DNA from: Plantago elongata
Lineage: Eukaryota; Streptophyta; Magnoliopsida; Lamiales; Plantaginaceae
Length of the DNA: 21,803 bases
Direction: 5' to 3'
Assembly: GCA_036897095.1 (NCBI GenBank)
Contig: JAYMSP010002944.1
Span: 1 to 21,803 of the forward strand
Position numbers and translations under genes: made by a program. Of the stretch, positions 9,149 through 17,779 are shown piece after piece. Position 1 is the first letter of the stretch; every line of letters starts with the position of its first letter. The notes under the pieces were generated by a model. That model was given only the letters and a program-made list of their open reading frames with translations, had not been told where the DNA came from and did not search any database.

Positions 9149-10480
9149 GTGATGAAGATGACGAGAGGCCGGTCACGGAAAAAAGGTGGCTTCTCCATCC
9201 CCTCCAAGGAACAACTCGGTGTGGAAGCACACGTCACCTCGGCTGTTATGCAGATCGGACAACTTGAGTTAGAAAGGCAGCAATACGCTGGAGAAGAAGA
9301 CGGTGAGGAGGAAACCCTTGAACCTGGTCAGTCGATGGTGATGGATATGGAAATTGGGGAATCAATGACCCACCACGCTCCTCCTCTCGTCGTCGTTGTG
9401 ACGGATTCTAGTGAGATTGGAATGGATACGGAGATAGTAGCGAATAGGAGGGTTGAATCGACTAGTACGAATTCCCCTGTAGCAGTAGCGGTGACTAATT
9501 CTGGTAGTGATGGTCAGAATCAGTTAACTAACCGGAATACCATTGTTGAAGCAACAACGAAGGAATCCAATGGAATGAACAGACTCAAGTCTCGGACTAA
9601 TATAGACCAAATAACATAATTGATTTGAACCTTAGACAGTCCCATGGTACCACATCTATGATGGAATCTGATGGGGATGAATTGAATAGGGTGTTGGACC
9701 ATAATAGCCTAAGAAACAGAATTGATTTGACTGAACAGAGAATCCGGAATTCGGACAAATTATTGACTGACGTGATCCGGAGAAATAGAGATTCATCTAG
9801 AGGATTGACGATTAGTTTTTCGGCACCTACCATTGTTTTGGAGATGTTGAGATCGAAATTGAGGAAGATGATATCACCTCAGATATTGAATTCTGGAAAT
9901 CATCACACATAATGTATGTTCTTGGGGGAGATTTGTCAATAAATGCGATTAAACAATTCATGGAGAAGTTCTGGAATTTTGTTGGACTACCTAAAAGAAA
10001 TTTACAATGAAGAGGGATACTTCATACTCAAGTTCAAGACTGTGAAGGACATGAATACTGTAATGAGCAGAGGACCTTACACAATCTATAACATAACAAT
10101 GTTCTTGCGTGAGTGGAGTACTGGATTTTCATTGAAAGAGGATATGTTGCGGGCCGTACCAATCTGGATCAAGTTACCGCAACTACCTCTACATTTGTGG
10201 GGAGCTAAAATCCTGGGAAAAATTGGTAGTGCTCTGGGGAAGCCAATGTTCATAGATGAGTGTATTGCTCGCAAATTGCGAGTATCATATGCCAATCCTG
10301 GTGGAGGTTAAAATTACTCGAAAGTTGAGGGATGCCATTATGATTAAGGATTTTAAGCAACGGATGATAAAACAACCCGTGGAATACGAGTGCAAACCCT
10401 TGTTATGTGATAAGTGTCAGAATATCAGGTACGTTTTCTCAACTCTGGTTCATCATTCGGCTCCTCAAGCTCAGTAGAAA
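9149..10480 (+). pseudogene. LINE ORF1, nucleic-acid-binding protein, frameshifted
   Basis: The start is taken at 9149 (MKMTRGRSRKKGG) because plant LINE ORF1 proteins typically open with such a basic stretch; the next Met at 9155 is equally possible. A Ser/Thr/Glu-rich linker runs to a stop at 9617-9619. The frame then moves through 9625-9912 and 9943-10311. The 9840-10250 part (FWNF..., Y-F-I-L-K-F-K, then REWSTGF and W-I-K-L-P-Q-L-P-L-H-L-W) matches the DUF4283 pattern. From 10300 a Q-P-V-E-Y-E-C-K-P-L-L-C-D-K-C-Q-N stretch is the beginning of a CCHC knuckle, of which the final Gly-His-x-x-x-Cys part is lost at about 10430. In an active element this protein would coat the LINE RNA. Confidence 0.85.
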
Positions 10481-10829
10481 TAATGGTGAGTTTAGGTTGA
10501 TAGAAGGGGCAGGGGATAGCACATGCGACATCATCGAACCCACTAGTTGGCCCGAGCAGGACTGGTGCAGAGCAACATGGCAGACCAACTGCGGACACCC
10601 AGGAAGTAGTACCTATGAGCGGGGTAGTGGATCTGGAAAAACCCGACAACCTGTTGAAAGTGATGTGTGACAACATGAATGCCAACGGATTGAGTCCCCG
10701 CGAACCCGAAACAAAGGAAAGGGACCTATGATTGAACACCCGACCCAAGGCATGGAGAGAGCTTTTACTTGTAGTAATGGTTTTGAGTCGTTGAGGATTT
10801 CGGATGATCCTCCATCGACGTCGAGAATA

Positions 10830-11725
10830 TGATTATGTCTTGGAACGTGATGGTGCAATAATATCGCCAAACCTCGTGAGATCGGCTCCCGTCTCTCTAA
10901 TATAAAGTGTGCACTGGCATATTGGTTGAGACAAGAGTTAAACAAGCAAAAAGTCGTGATATCAGGAATCAATTGGGTAATAGATGGAATTTTCGGGATA
11001 ATTATGCATATCACCCTAATGGGAGGATTTGGGTACTTTGGGATCCTAGACGGATTAAGGTACGTTTGATGCATAGGAGTGCTCGGTTTCTCCACTTCCG
11101 TGTATATGATCTGAACGGTACCATCATCACGTGGATTACGGTGGTATATGCTATGAATCAGCTGGAGGATCGACGTATACTTTGGCATGATATTAAGAGC
11201 CTCCATCAAAAGGTACATGGCAACTGACTAGTGATTGGTGATTTCAATAATGTGCTAACTTCGCAGGATAGGATTGGAGGAACCTTAGTACACCCAGCCG
11301 AGTACGTGGATCTGGTCAACATGATGGACAATGTGGGCTATATGAGTTAGATGGTATCGGGGACCACTTCACCTGGCATAATAGGAACTGGAGTGATCCA
11401 ATCTACTCGAGAATTGATAGAGCAATTGGTAATTTAACTTGGTTCCAATCTTATGGACAACTGCAAGTGGAAGTTCTAGAGCCTTGCATCTCGGATCACA
11501 CCATGCTAGTAATTCGGATGTGGGATTGCTCGATAGGGGGACGAAAAAATTTTCGGTTCATGAATACGATTGTGGATATGTCTGAGTTCGTGGAGAGGGT
11601 ACAGACTGTATGGGAAAGACTCGTTCATGGAAGGCAGGGCGATGGTAGCCTGGTGGGATAAGTTGAAACATCTCAAGCCTACGATCATGGAGTTACAACG
11701 TCGGAGCACTGGAGCTCGAGAATAG
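10830..11725 (+). pseudogene. LINE ORF2 endonuclease domain, interrupted
   Basis: A MIMSWNV-type start lies at 10830, the usual opening of the apurinic/apyrimidinic-like endonuclease (EEP fold) of plant L1 ORF2. Conserved parts are the NGRIWVLWD segment (about 11019-11045), G-D-F-N at 11237-11248, GDHFTWHNRN (about 11355-11395), Y-S-R-I-D-R-A-I (about 11403-11430) and the catalytic S-D-H at 11491-11499. In-frame stops at about 11226, 11347 and 11724, together with frameshifts near 10850 and 10905, abolish function. The enzyme would nick target DNA to prime reverse transcription. Confidence 0.88.
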
Positions 11726-13190
11726 GTGGTGGCGGCTCGGACCAACCTTGAATCGGCACAACAGGATCTGATGAGGGATCTATTGAATCCTAACCTAATT
11801 GATAGGGTTAAAGATTTGACGAAGGATCTGATGTATTGGAATGCAATCGATGAAAAGATATGTCAACAAAAGTCGAAAAATGAGTGGCTCAGATTGGGAA
11901 ATGGGAATAATGCCTACTTCCATGCCACGGTATAGGCAAAAAATCGAAACCTTGGCATGGTAAGGCTGTGAGGTAGCGATGGGAGTCCAGTCACGGGGCA
12001 GCAGGAGATTGAGAACGTGGTACTGGTATTTTATGGGCAACTCGTGGAGAAATCGGTCCTGCGGTTACAAGGATTGGATGTGACCGTACTACACGAAGGC
12101 AGGCAACTGCCCCTCTGATATGCTGACATGTTAGTAGCACCAATTACAAACGGAGAAATCCTAAGTGCTCCGAAAGGAATTGGTGATCTCAAAGCACCGG
12201 GGATCGATGGTTTCAATGCTAAATTCTTCAAAGCAGCTTGGGGCGTAGTAGGAGAGGACACTATACGAGGCATTACATGAATTCTTTGTGCATGAGAGGA
12301 TGTATTTGGCGGTGAATTGCAGTATTGTCACACTGGTACCCAAGGTTGCAGAGGCGGCTAAAGTTAAGGATTTTTCGCCCGATTTCGTGTTGCACTACGT
12401 TGTACAAGATTATATCTAAGGTACACACTATCTGGCTAAGCAAGGTGATTGGGGAAATGGTCCATGAGAGTCAGGTTGCTTTTGTCCCAGGCTAGCAGAT
12501 ACATAATCATATTCTCCTTGCATATGAGCTACTCCATGGATATAACAGAACAGTTGGACCTCCCAGATACATGATACAGATGTATCTACAGAAGGCATAT
12601 GACACTGTGGAATGGTCTGCTATTGAGGGTATTCTACATGAGATGAGCTTCCCTCAGAAATTCATTCTATGGGTTATGGTGTGTGTCTCTACTGGTGTCC
12701 TACCGATATATGGTTCATGGGAAGGCAACGAGGCTGTTGAAAGCTCGACGGGGATTACGACAAGGTGATCCCCTATCTCCTCTTTTGTTTGTGCTAGTTA
12801 TGGAATATATGCATAGATTAATGCAGGGTCTAAAGCATGTGCCGGATTTTAACTTGACTGGCTATTGTTAACCTCAGCTTTGCTATTGATCTGCTGCTTT
12901 TCACACGTGGGGATGTTCGATCGGTTGAATTGGTGATGGACCGCTTTGCCATGCTCTCCCAGGCTACGAGACTACATGTTAATCCGTCAAAGTGCAAATT
13001 ATTCCTAGGAAGTGTCCCCGAGTCCGATCGGATCGCCATACAGACTGCTACTGATTTTGAGTTCGGCTCTCTGCCTTTCCGATACCTAGGAGTTCCACTC
13101 TCTAGCAAGAAACTTATGATAGTCCAATGTCAGCCCCTAATAGATAAAATTGTGGCTCGATTTGACACTGGAGTGCCATATTAATGAATT
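11726..13190 (+). pseudogene. LINE reverse transcriptase domain, catalytic Asp lost
   Basis: Recognisable RT blocks are KAPGIDGFNAKFFK (about 12190-12231), D-F-R-P-I-S-C-C-T-T-L-Y-K-I-I-S-K (about 12370-12420), the motif A region QMYLQKAYDTVEW (12577-12615), RQGDPLSPLLF (12758-12790) and the motif C region F-A-I-D-L (12879-12893). The catalytic Asp of motif A is Tyr (TAT), and the first Asp of the motif C pair is Ile (ATT). In addition there are stops at about 11934, 12117 and 12495 and several frame changes. The RT is therefore dead on two independent grounds. A thumb-like region with LPFRYLGVPLS follows at about 13070-13105. Confidence 0.9.
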
Positions 13191-14174
13191 ATGGAGGGAC
13201 AAGTTCAACTAATAAAGAGTGTCCTGTTTGCGGTCACTAACTACTGGCTCCAATGCATTCCTCGCCCCAAAGGCGTGCTACGCAACATTGAAGCTATTTG
13301 TAAGTCCTTCAATTGGTCGAACAGCGATACAATTACATGTAAGTCACCCGTGGCTTGGGAGAAAGTATGTGCTCCCAAACGACATGGTGGGCTACATATC
13401 ATTGACAACAAGTTTGGAGCAAGGCTTGCCTTTTGGAGCTCCTCTGGAACTTATGCAATAAGAAGGATATCTTATGGGTTAAGTGGATCCATGCGTATTA
13501 CATGCCCCAAGCAAGACACCATCCTAGCTGGACAAATACCATTATCAAGTTCATGGTTTATGAATGGTATAATGAAGGGCAGGACGTTGATAAGTGGTAA
13601 TAGCACATGGAACTCGATGCGGTTATAACCAAAGTTCAAGACATGGTTCATGTATACGGCACTACAACCTGATCGACTGGAAGATGCTTATGTTTGGAAA
13701 TCTTGCTAGACCCCGGGCTCGATTGGTGACTTGGATGATGTAACATGACCGGCTTGCCACAAAGGAACGCCTGCACATAGTTGGGATGCTAGGGAGCGCA
13801 ACCTGCTTTCTATGTACCGAAGTAGAGACCCGCGAACACCTGTTCTTTGACGTGATGGAACGGAACCAATCTGGACTGAAGTACTACCCTGGGTGGGGAT
13901 CCACCATACTCCCCGGGTGTGGACAACAGAATTGCTCTGGATTTTGAGTCAGGTGAAGTGTAGAAATTGGAGAAATAGACTACTGAAACTGGCTTTCATA
14001 GAAACATTGTATGAGGTGTGGAGACATAGGAACAATATATGCTTTCCGAGTAATTATAGGACTACACATATAGCACAACAAATCATTACAGTAGTGACTT
14101 ATAGAGCTTGGATGGTACCTAGATTACGACCCCATGTTGGGAGTCTCTTGATACAAAAAGGAGATGTTTTGTAA
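13191..14174 (+). pseudogene. LINE ORF2 C-terminal region (zf-RVT-like)
   Basis: After the RT the sequence carries the usual plant LINE tail: V-Q-L-I-K-S-V-L-F-A, then W-L-Q-C-I-P-R-P-K, A-W-E-K-V-C-A-P-K-R-H-G-G-L-H-I (13353-13400), and, after frame changes, a C-x-x-C...H-L-F-F-D zinc-binding-like segment at about 13800-13850. The final open part, 13893-14174, ends with E-V-W-R-H-R-N-N-I-C-F-P-S and is read to a TAA-type stop. Frames shift at about 13440, 13620 and 13740-13870. I see no RNase H domain. Confidence 0.8.
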
Positions 14175-14731
14175 GTTGTAACAAAAGGCATTATTAAGCT
14201 AATTAAATAATATATTTTTATCAAAGCGACTTATATGTATGTACATATATAAAAACTTTGTGATAATCACCTAACGGTAGAGAATATGTTTCAGTTCAAG
14301 GCGATCTGAATATTGTAACTATACTTTTAAACATTTGTAATTAAATATGTTAGGTTAATTTAATTATCTTCGTAGATTGAGCTAAACTATCACAAATTAA
14401 AGTTGGTAGTACAGACTCCTCACTCCCGTCACATTATCAATTTCAGTAATGTTATAGGTTTATCATTTATGGTTTGTGAAAGTTGAAATTTTAATGGAAT
14501 TTATTTGACTTTCAAGTAGTTTTTTCTTAAATGATCGGCAAATCCACTAATATATGCCAATTTGCATATGAGAAACTTTGTTTATATATACAATTGTCAT
14601 TTGAGAAGCAGACATGATGAGCCATTGGCACAATATATTTACTTACATGGCGGAATCCAGCTAAGTGTTTCATTTCAATAATATACGCGCTAGTCGATAG
14701 ATGCTAACCTAAATAATGCACCCATTGCTAA
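14175..14731. other. AT-rich spacer and upstream region of the first peptide gene
   Basis: The first bases may be the LINE 3' UTR (GTAAGTTGTAAC near 14172-14183), though no poly(A) tail is visible. The rest is AT-rich, with no ORF or repeat I can support. The last 100 bp contain CATTTCAATA at about 14670-14679, also found upstream of the second peptide gene. Confidence 0.5.
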
Positions 14732-14739
14732 TATATACA
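14732..14739 (+). promoter_or_regulatory. TATA box of the first peptide gene
   Basis: TATATACA lies 96 bp upstream of the ATG at 14828, which predicts transcription from about 14762 and a 5' UTR of about 65 bases. The same octamer stands 92 bp upstream of the second peptide gene's ATG. Confidence 0.55.
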
Positions 14740-14827
14740 TCCATAATCTAATAACTCCATGGACCTTCACTCTAAATCCTGTGCATACATATTACATATT
14801 GTACTGCATAATTTCAAGAAACTAGCT

Positions 14828-15040
14828 ATGAAATTAGCAGCAAAAATTATCATTTTCTTCATTGCAATTCTGTTGATGAACCAAATGGCCAGTTCAATGC
14901 ATAATCCCGGCGACGAGAGTTTGCTATCCAGGAGGACGCTTCGAGGTAGCTTGTCTCCACCTCCAGCACCACGCGCTGGTAAATTAGTTGCCAATGCGGC
15001 ATCTCCCCCTCCGGTGAATGTATTCGTTATGCACAATTAA
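14828..15040 (+). CDS. Small secreted Pro-rich peptide precursor, copy 1
   Basis: A 70-residue protein in a single exon. Residues 1 to about 23 form a signal peptide: Lys at 2 and 6, hydrophobic core IIIFFIAILLM, and a likely cleavage near ASS. The mature part has no Cys, a dibasic RR at 35-36, the core RTLRGSLSPPPAPRA (36-50), and a second Pro patch SPPP (59-62) near the C-terminus. I chose the ATG at 14828 over the in-frame ATG at 14759 because it puts the signal peptide at the N-terminus, the downstream copy has the same sequence around its ATG, and 14759 lies at the predicted transcription start. Pro-rich secreted precursors of this size are often processed to hydroxyproline-containing signal peptides; this role is inference. 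I do not recognise the family. Its downstream neighbour at 16722 is a paralog. Confidence 0.7.
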   Translation: MKLAAKIIIFFIAILLMNQMASSMHNPGDESLLSRRTLRGSLSPPPAPRAGKLVANAASPPPVNVFVMHN

Positions 15041-15350
15041 AGTCGATGGTCTCAGATGGAGATTTTGACAGGGATAATTGCAATCCTCCTCGCTAGAAAA
15101 ACACTGAAATACTTTCCATTTATCATCTTGCAACTGTACGTTGTAGAACAATCAATTGCTACCTTTAATATTGTAAGTTTGTCATGTTTATGTACATATG
15201 ATCTTGTAAATCATACATACTCCTGGATGATGACCAGCATGAAGATGGAACATACAATTTGAATCTCATGGTCTAGAAAAACAGTGAAATTGAGTATCCT
15301 TTGTGAACACAAGAAGAATCTTAAATAAATGAAGAATAACCATATTAATA
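15041..15350. other. 3' flank of the first peptide gene
   Basis: This is probably the 3' UTR and downstream sequence. A 68-codon open frame (15056-15262) exists but is AT-rich and looks like chance. A short string, CTAGAAAAACACTGAAAT (about 15095-15112), recurs with one change at about 15274-15291. No clear AATAAA signal is positioned well, although AATAAATG occurs at about 15324. Confidence 0.4.
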
Positions 15351-16031
15351 GGGACGGACGCAAAAATATATGTCAGGGGTGGTGAATTTTTTTACTATAA
15401 ATTTAATTAATTTTTTATATTATTAATGACTAATAAAAGTTACATTTCAAAACTCACATAGTAAAGAACAATGTTTAGACTATAATTTTTTAATTATGTG
15501 CTCATAAACGGGAGGAATTAGACATAACATAGCTTTGTTTAGATTGAATAATTTTTTTAAGTATATTAAGTAAATGAATTTACCATTGAATAGAAAAAAT
15601 AAAGAAACAAAGAGAGTTAATGAAATAAAGTTAAGCATTTTAAGTAAATGAATATACAAATAAAGAAATAAAATATGATTGTGAAATGTAAATTAAAAGA
15701 ACACAAAAAAAGATAGAAATAATAAAAATGTTACTGAAAAACAAAGAAACAATGAAATATGTCAAGTAAATGGTAAAAAAAAATATAAACAAAATGGTTG
15801 GAAAATCTAGCACTACTAAGACTTGAACTTGTGATCAATTAGTAAGGGGAGGCTTTATGGAATAATGGAATATGGGTGCACCAACTAAGTTATACCAATT
15901 TTTTTCATAATTCATTCTTGCTGAATATATGACTATTCATTAACTTTTTGAAAGAAATATAATAGACATTTCATGTCCAAAATCGAAGGGTAGCGATTGC
16001 GGACCCCTGCACATATGTGGATCCGTCCCAT
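15351..16031. mobile_element. Nonautonomous TIR transposon, probably Mutator-like
   Basis: The left end reads GGGACGGACGCA then ATATATGTCAGGGGT. The reverse complement of the right end reads GGGACGGATCCA then CATATGTGCAGGGGT. This is an imperfect terminal inverted repeat of roughly 30-35 bp. CATATTAATA at 15341-15350 is repeated exactly at 16032-16041, a 10-bp target-site duplication. Two extra bases (AT, 16030-16031) sit between the right GGGACGG inverted repeat and the duplication. A 9-11 bp duplication points to Mutator-like elements; the G-rich terminus also resembles a common plant miniature element. The 681-bp interior is AT-rich and encodes nothing, so it could move only with a transposase supplied elsewhere. 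It lies between the two peptide genes. Confidence 0.75.
15820..15892 (-). other. tRNA-like segment with pol III A and B boxes
   Basis: On the minus strand TAACTTAGTTGG (15892-15881) resembles a tRNA A box, and AGTTCAAGTC (15829-15820) resembles a B box (T-loop). They are separated by 51 bases, longer than in most tRNAs but possible for a long variable arm or a SINE head. No full cloverleaf is apparent, so I do not call a tRNA gene. It is inside the TIR transposon, as decayed tRNA-like tracts are in some plant elements. Confidence 0.4.
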
Positions 16032-16041
16032 CATATTAATA

Positions 16042-16281
16042 TCTTCAAAAACACAATCAATCTTAGAAGCATATCATAACTGATAGGTCAATTGCAGGTT
16101 TGAACCTATAATTAAGTTGCTCTGATCATGTTCGACGATACGTACTACGATCCTATATATGATAGTTATTCTTTTTTAAATGCTCTCTTAAATTCTAAAA
16201 ACTCCATTATTTCGTTGCTCATTTTTTGACCTAAGCCACACTATCCTGTATTTATGTTGGTTCCGTTCCTCGAATCATCAA
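16042..16281. other. Spacer between TIR element and foldback element
   Basis: I see no coding sequence or repeat here. Runs of T (for example near 16172 and 16224) break up the sequence. Confidence 0.4.
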
Positions 16282-16395
16282 GGTCTGATTGGTATACAAT
16301 TTGAATTGACTTTTGTCAATTTAAATGATCTGTTTTACATATAAAATAGGTCATTTGAATTGGCAAAAGCCAATTCGAATTGTATATCAAACCGT
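16282..16395. repeat. Foldback MITE
   Basis: The left arm (16282 to about 16337) and the reverse complement of the right arm (about 16346-16395) match almost throughout: TATACAATTTGAATTG pairs with CAATTCGAATTGTATA, and TTTTGTCAATTTAAATGA pairs with TCATTTGAATTGGCAAAA. Only about 10 bases form the loop. The outermost bases (GGTCTGATTGG on the left, CAAACCGTC on the right) are less well matched and resemble Tourist/PIF-Harbinger type ends. No transposase is encoded. It stands about 235 bp upstream of the TATA box of the second peptide gene, so it may influence that promoter. Confidence 0.75.
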
Positions 16396-16629
16396 CACCA
16401 ATTAAAATAATATATAAAGGAAGATGATTATCATTTTATTATATAAAGAAATACAAGTTGGATTATTTGTTCTTTGGACAGAGTGAAAAGCACCACTCCA
16501 TGAAGTCCACAATGTATGCTATAGCCTAAAAGTCCACACTACCAACTACTGATATTAGTTGTACTTAACAAGTCATGATAGCTATGTGAACAAGTATAGT
16601 TGACAACTTTACTCATTTCAATATCTCAA

Positions 16630-16637
16630 TATATACA
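16630..16637 (+). promoter_or_regulatory. TATA box of the second peptide gene
   Basis: TATATACA is 92 bp upstream of the ATG at 16722. CATTTCAATA precedes it at about 16615-16624, as upstream of the first copy. A W-box-like TTGAC lies at about 16600-16604, which would fit regulation by WRKY factors, but a single core this short is weak evidence. Confidence 0.55.
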
Positions 16638-16721
16638 CCAGTCATCACCAATCGAAGGAACAGGATGTTTGGTCAATTCATATAATTGGTACAAACAGAG
16701 TACTCAAGAAACTACAAAGCC

Positions 16722-16955
16722 ATGAAAGCAGCAGCAATATACTCGTTTCTGCTCCTTGCACTCTTCTTGTTGCTGGAAACAGGTAGGATACAAAGTGCCT
16801 GCCAAGAGAGCTCAGTACAAGGCCGGGTGCTTAGAGGTGCCCTGAATTATCCCCCTTCGCCGCGAGCAAGTGTACCGACTCGCTCAGGTGGCTCAGCACC
16901 TCCAAATGAATGCATTTCTGCACAACCTCCTCCACCACCATCTCCTATATATTAA
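16722..16955 (+). CDS. Small secreted Pro-rich peptide precursor, copy 2
   Basis: A 77-residue single-exon protein. The signal peptide spans residues 1 to about 26 (Lys 2, hydrophobic core SFLLLALFLLL, likely cleavage near QSA). The mature part has Cys at 27 and 64, the core RVLRGALNYPPSPRA (35-49), a short Gly/Ser stretch, and a Pro run near the C-terminus ending PPPPPSPIY. Ten of 15 core positions are identical to the copy at 14828. The start is the only ATG in the frame before the signal peptide, and its surroundings (CAAGAAACTA...ATGAAA, then GCAGCA) match those of copy 1. The two Cys, absent from copy 1, could form a disulphide. The Pro-Pro-Ser-Pro core followed by a basic residue recalls hydroxyproline-rich systemin-type peptides; this is only a resemblance. 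Function unknown. Confidence 0.72.
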   Translation: MKAAAIYSFLLLALFLLLETGRIQSACQESSVQGRVLRGALNYPPSPRASVPTRSGGSAPPNECISAQPPPPPSPIY

Positions 16956-17779
16956 TTCTAGTACCTGGTTTGATATTGTGTACATCAGGGTTGGGTCTGG
17001 ATCATACATATTGTTAGGTATGTTTTGGGCCTAACTTACCCGTTCAGATACCTTAGTACGGTGGTACCTACCATCATGTATGTGTGGAGTGTAGACGTTT
17101 CTATGTGCTTTTGAAATACAGATGTACAATCCGGCTTCTTTTTTCCTTTTTCCCCAATTTAGAAATTGAAACTTAATTTTTTATTTCTTACCCAAATTTT
17201 GTATCGACCTGACCATTTATGGATCGAGCCTTGACTCATCGGACCAGTATGATTACTCATGATTATTTTATACATGTCTCGTTGTTATGATACTGTCCAC
17301 TTTATACCTAAGCCCGACCGCTTATTCATACTAATGATTCCATCCTCATGAATACCGGTCTTTGACCCTCCTTTGTCTCATACATATCTCATTGTTATGA
17401 TATTTTTCACTTTGGATCTAAATAACACTAATTTGTTTTTGGTATTCCAAAAATTACTTCTAATATCATGGAAGAGTGGTGATTTGCATATGTAATATTT
17501 ACCACAACCATTTTTATGTACTGTGGGATGTTACAAAATTGAATTTGTTAAAGGCCTTTTGAAATTGATAGTAATGAGATGAGAAATGAAATACTCCATT
17601 GTGCTTATAAAATATAATTAATAGACTTTATTTTACGTCAATTATAATCAATTTTCATCCTTTTTTTTATTAAACAGTACATGGTAGTAATAACTTAAGA
17701 GAAATATTTAATAATATAATTTTATATGTTAAGTATTGAAACATTATATTTTATGAAAAATTCAATATTAATTTTTACG
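16956..17779. other. 3' flank and AT-rich spacer
   Basis: No gene is supported. The first 200 bases are probably the 3' region of the second peptide gene. A duplicated segment at 17268-17421 is listed separately. From about 17560 the DNA is very AT-rich up to the LINE remnant. Confidence 0.5.
17268..17421. repeat. Two imperfect copies of a 44-bp segment, 110 bp apart
   Basis: 17268-17311 (TTATACATGTCTCGTTGTTATGA..., then CACTTTATACCTAA) and 17378-17421 (TCATACATATCTCATTGTTATGA read in two parts, then CACTTTGGATCTAA) are the same length and mostly identical. The 'TCTCxTTGTTATGATA...CACTTT' wording resembles a sequence dispersed in many plant genomes, but I cannot name the element. Confidence 0.5.

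Larger units (their letters stand above)
9064..14174 (+). mobile_element. Near full-length L1-type LINE, inactivated
   Basis: In order on the plus strand: ORF1 (9149 to about 10480) with a basic N-terminus, DUF4283-like domain and zinc knuckle; ORF2 with endonuclease (about 10830-11700), reverse transcriptase (about 11720-13180) and a C-terminal region to 14174. The total of about 5.1 kb fits a complete plant L1. Both ends of the coding region are present, so it was probably inserted at full length and then decayed in place. Many stops and frameshifts interrupt both ORFs, and two catalytic Asp of the RT are substituted. I could not find a poly(A) tail or a target-site duplication, which suggests age. 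The second LINE at 17780-19120 is a divergent relative. Confidence 0.92.

Noticed and set aside
14767..15036. Antisense open frame across the first peptide gene
   Set aside because: It is the mirror of the sense coding sequence; Gly/Ala richness simply reflects the Pro codons of the other strand.
15056..15262. A 68-codon open frame just after the first peptide gene
   Set aside because: It is AT-rich, has no motif or convincing signal peptide, no counterpart after the second peptide gene, and sits where a 3' UTR is expected.
15820..15892. A functional tRNA gene
   Set aside because: A and B boxes are imperfect, the spacing is too long for most tRNAs, and I could not fold an acceptor stem or identify an anticodon arm.
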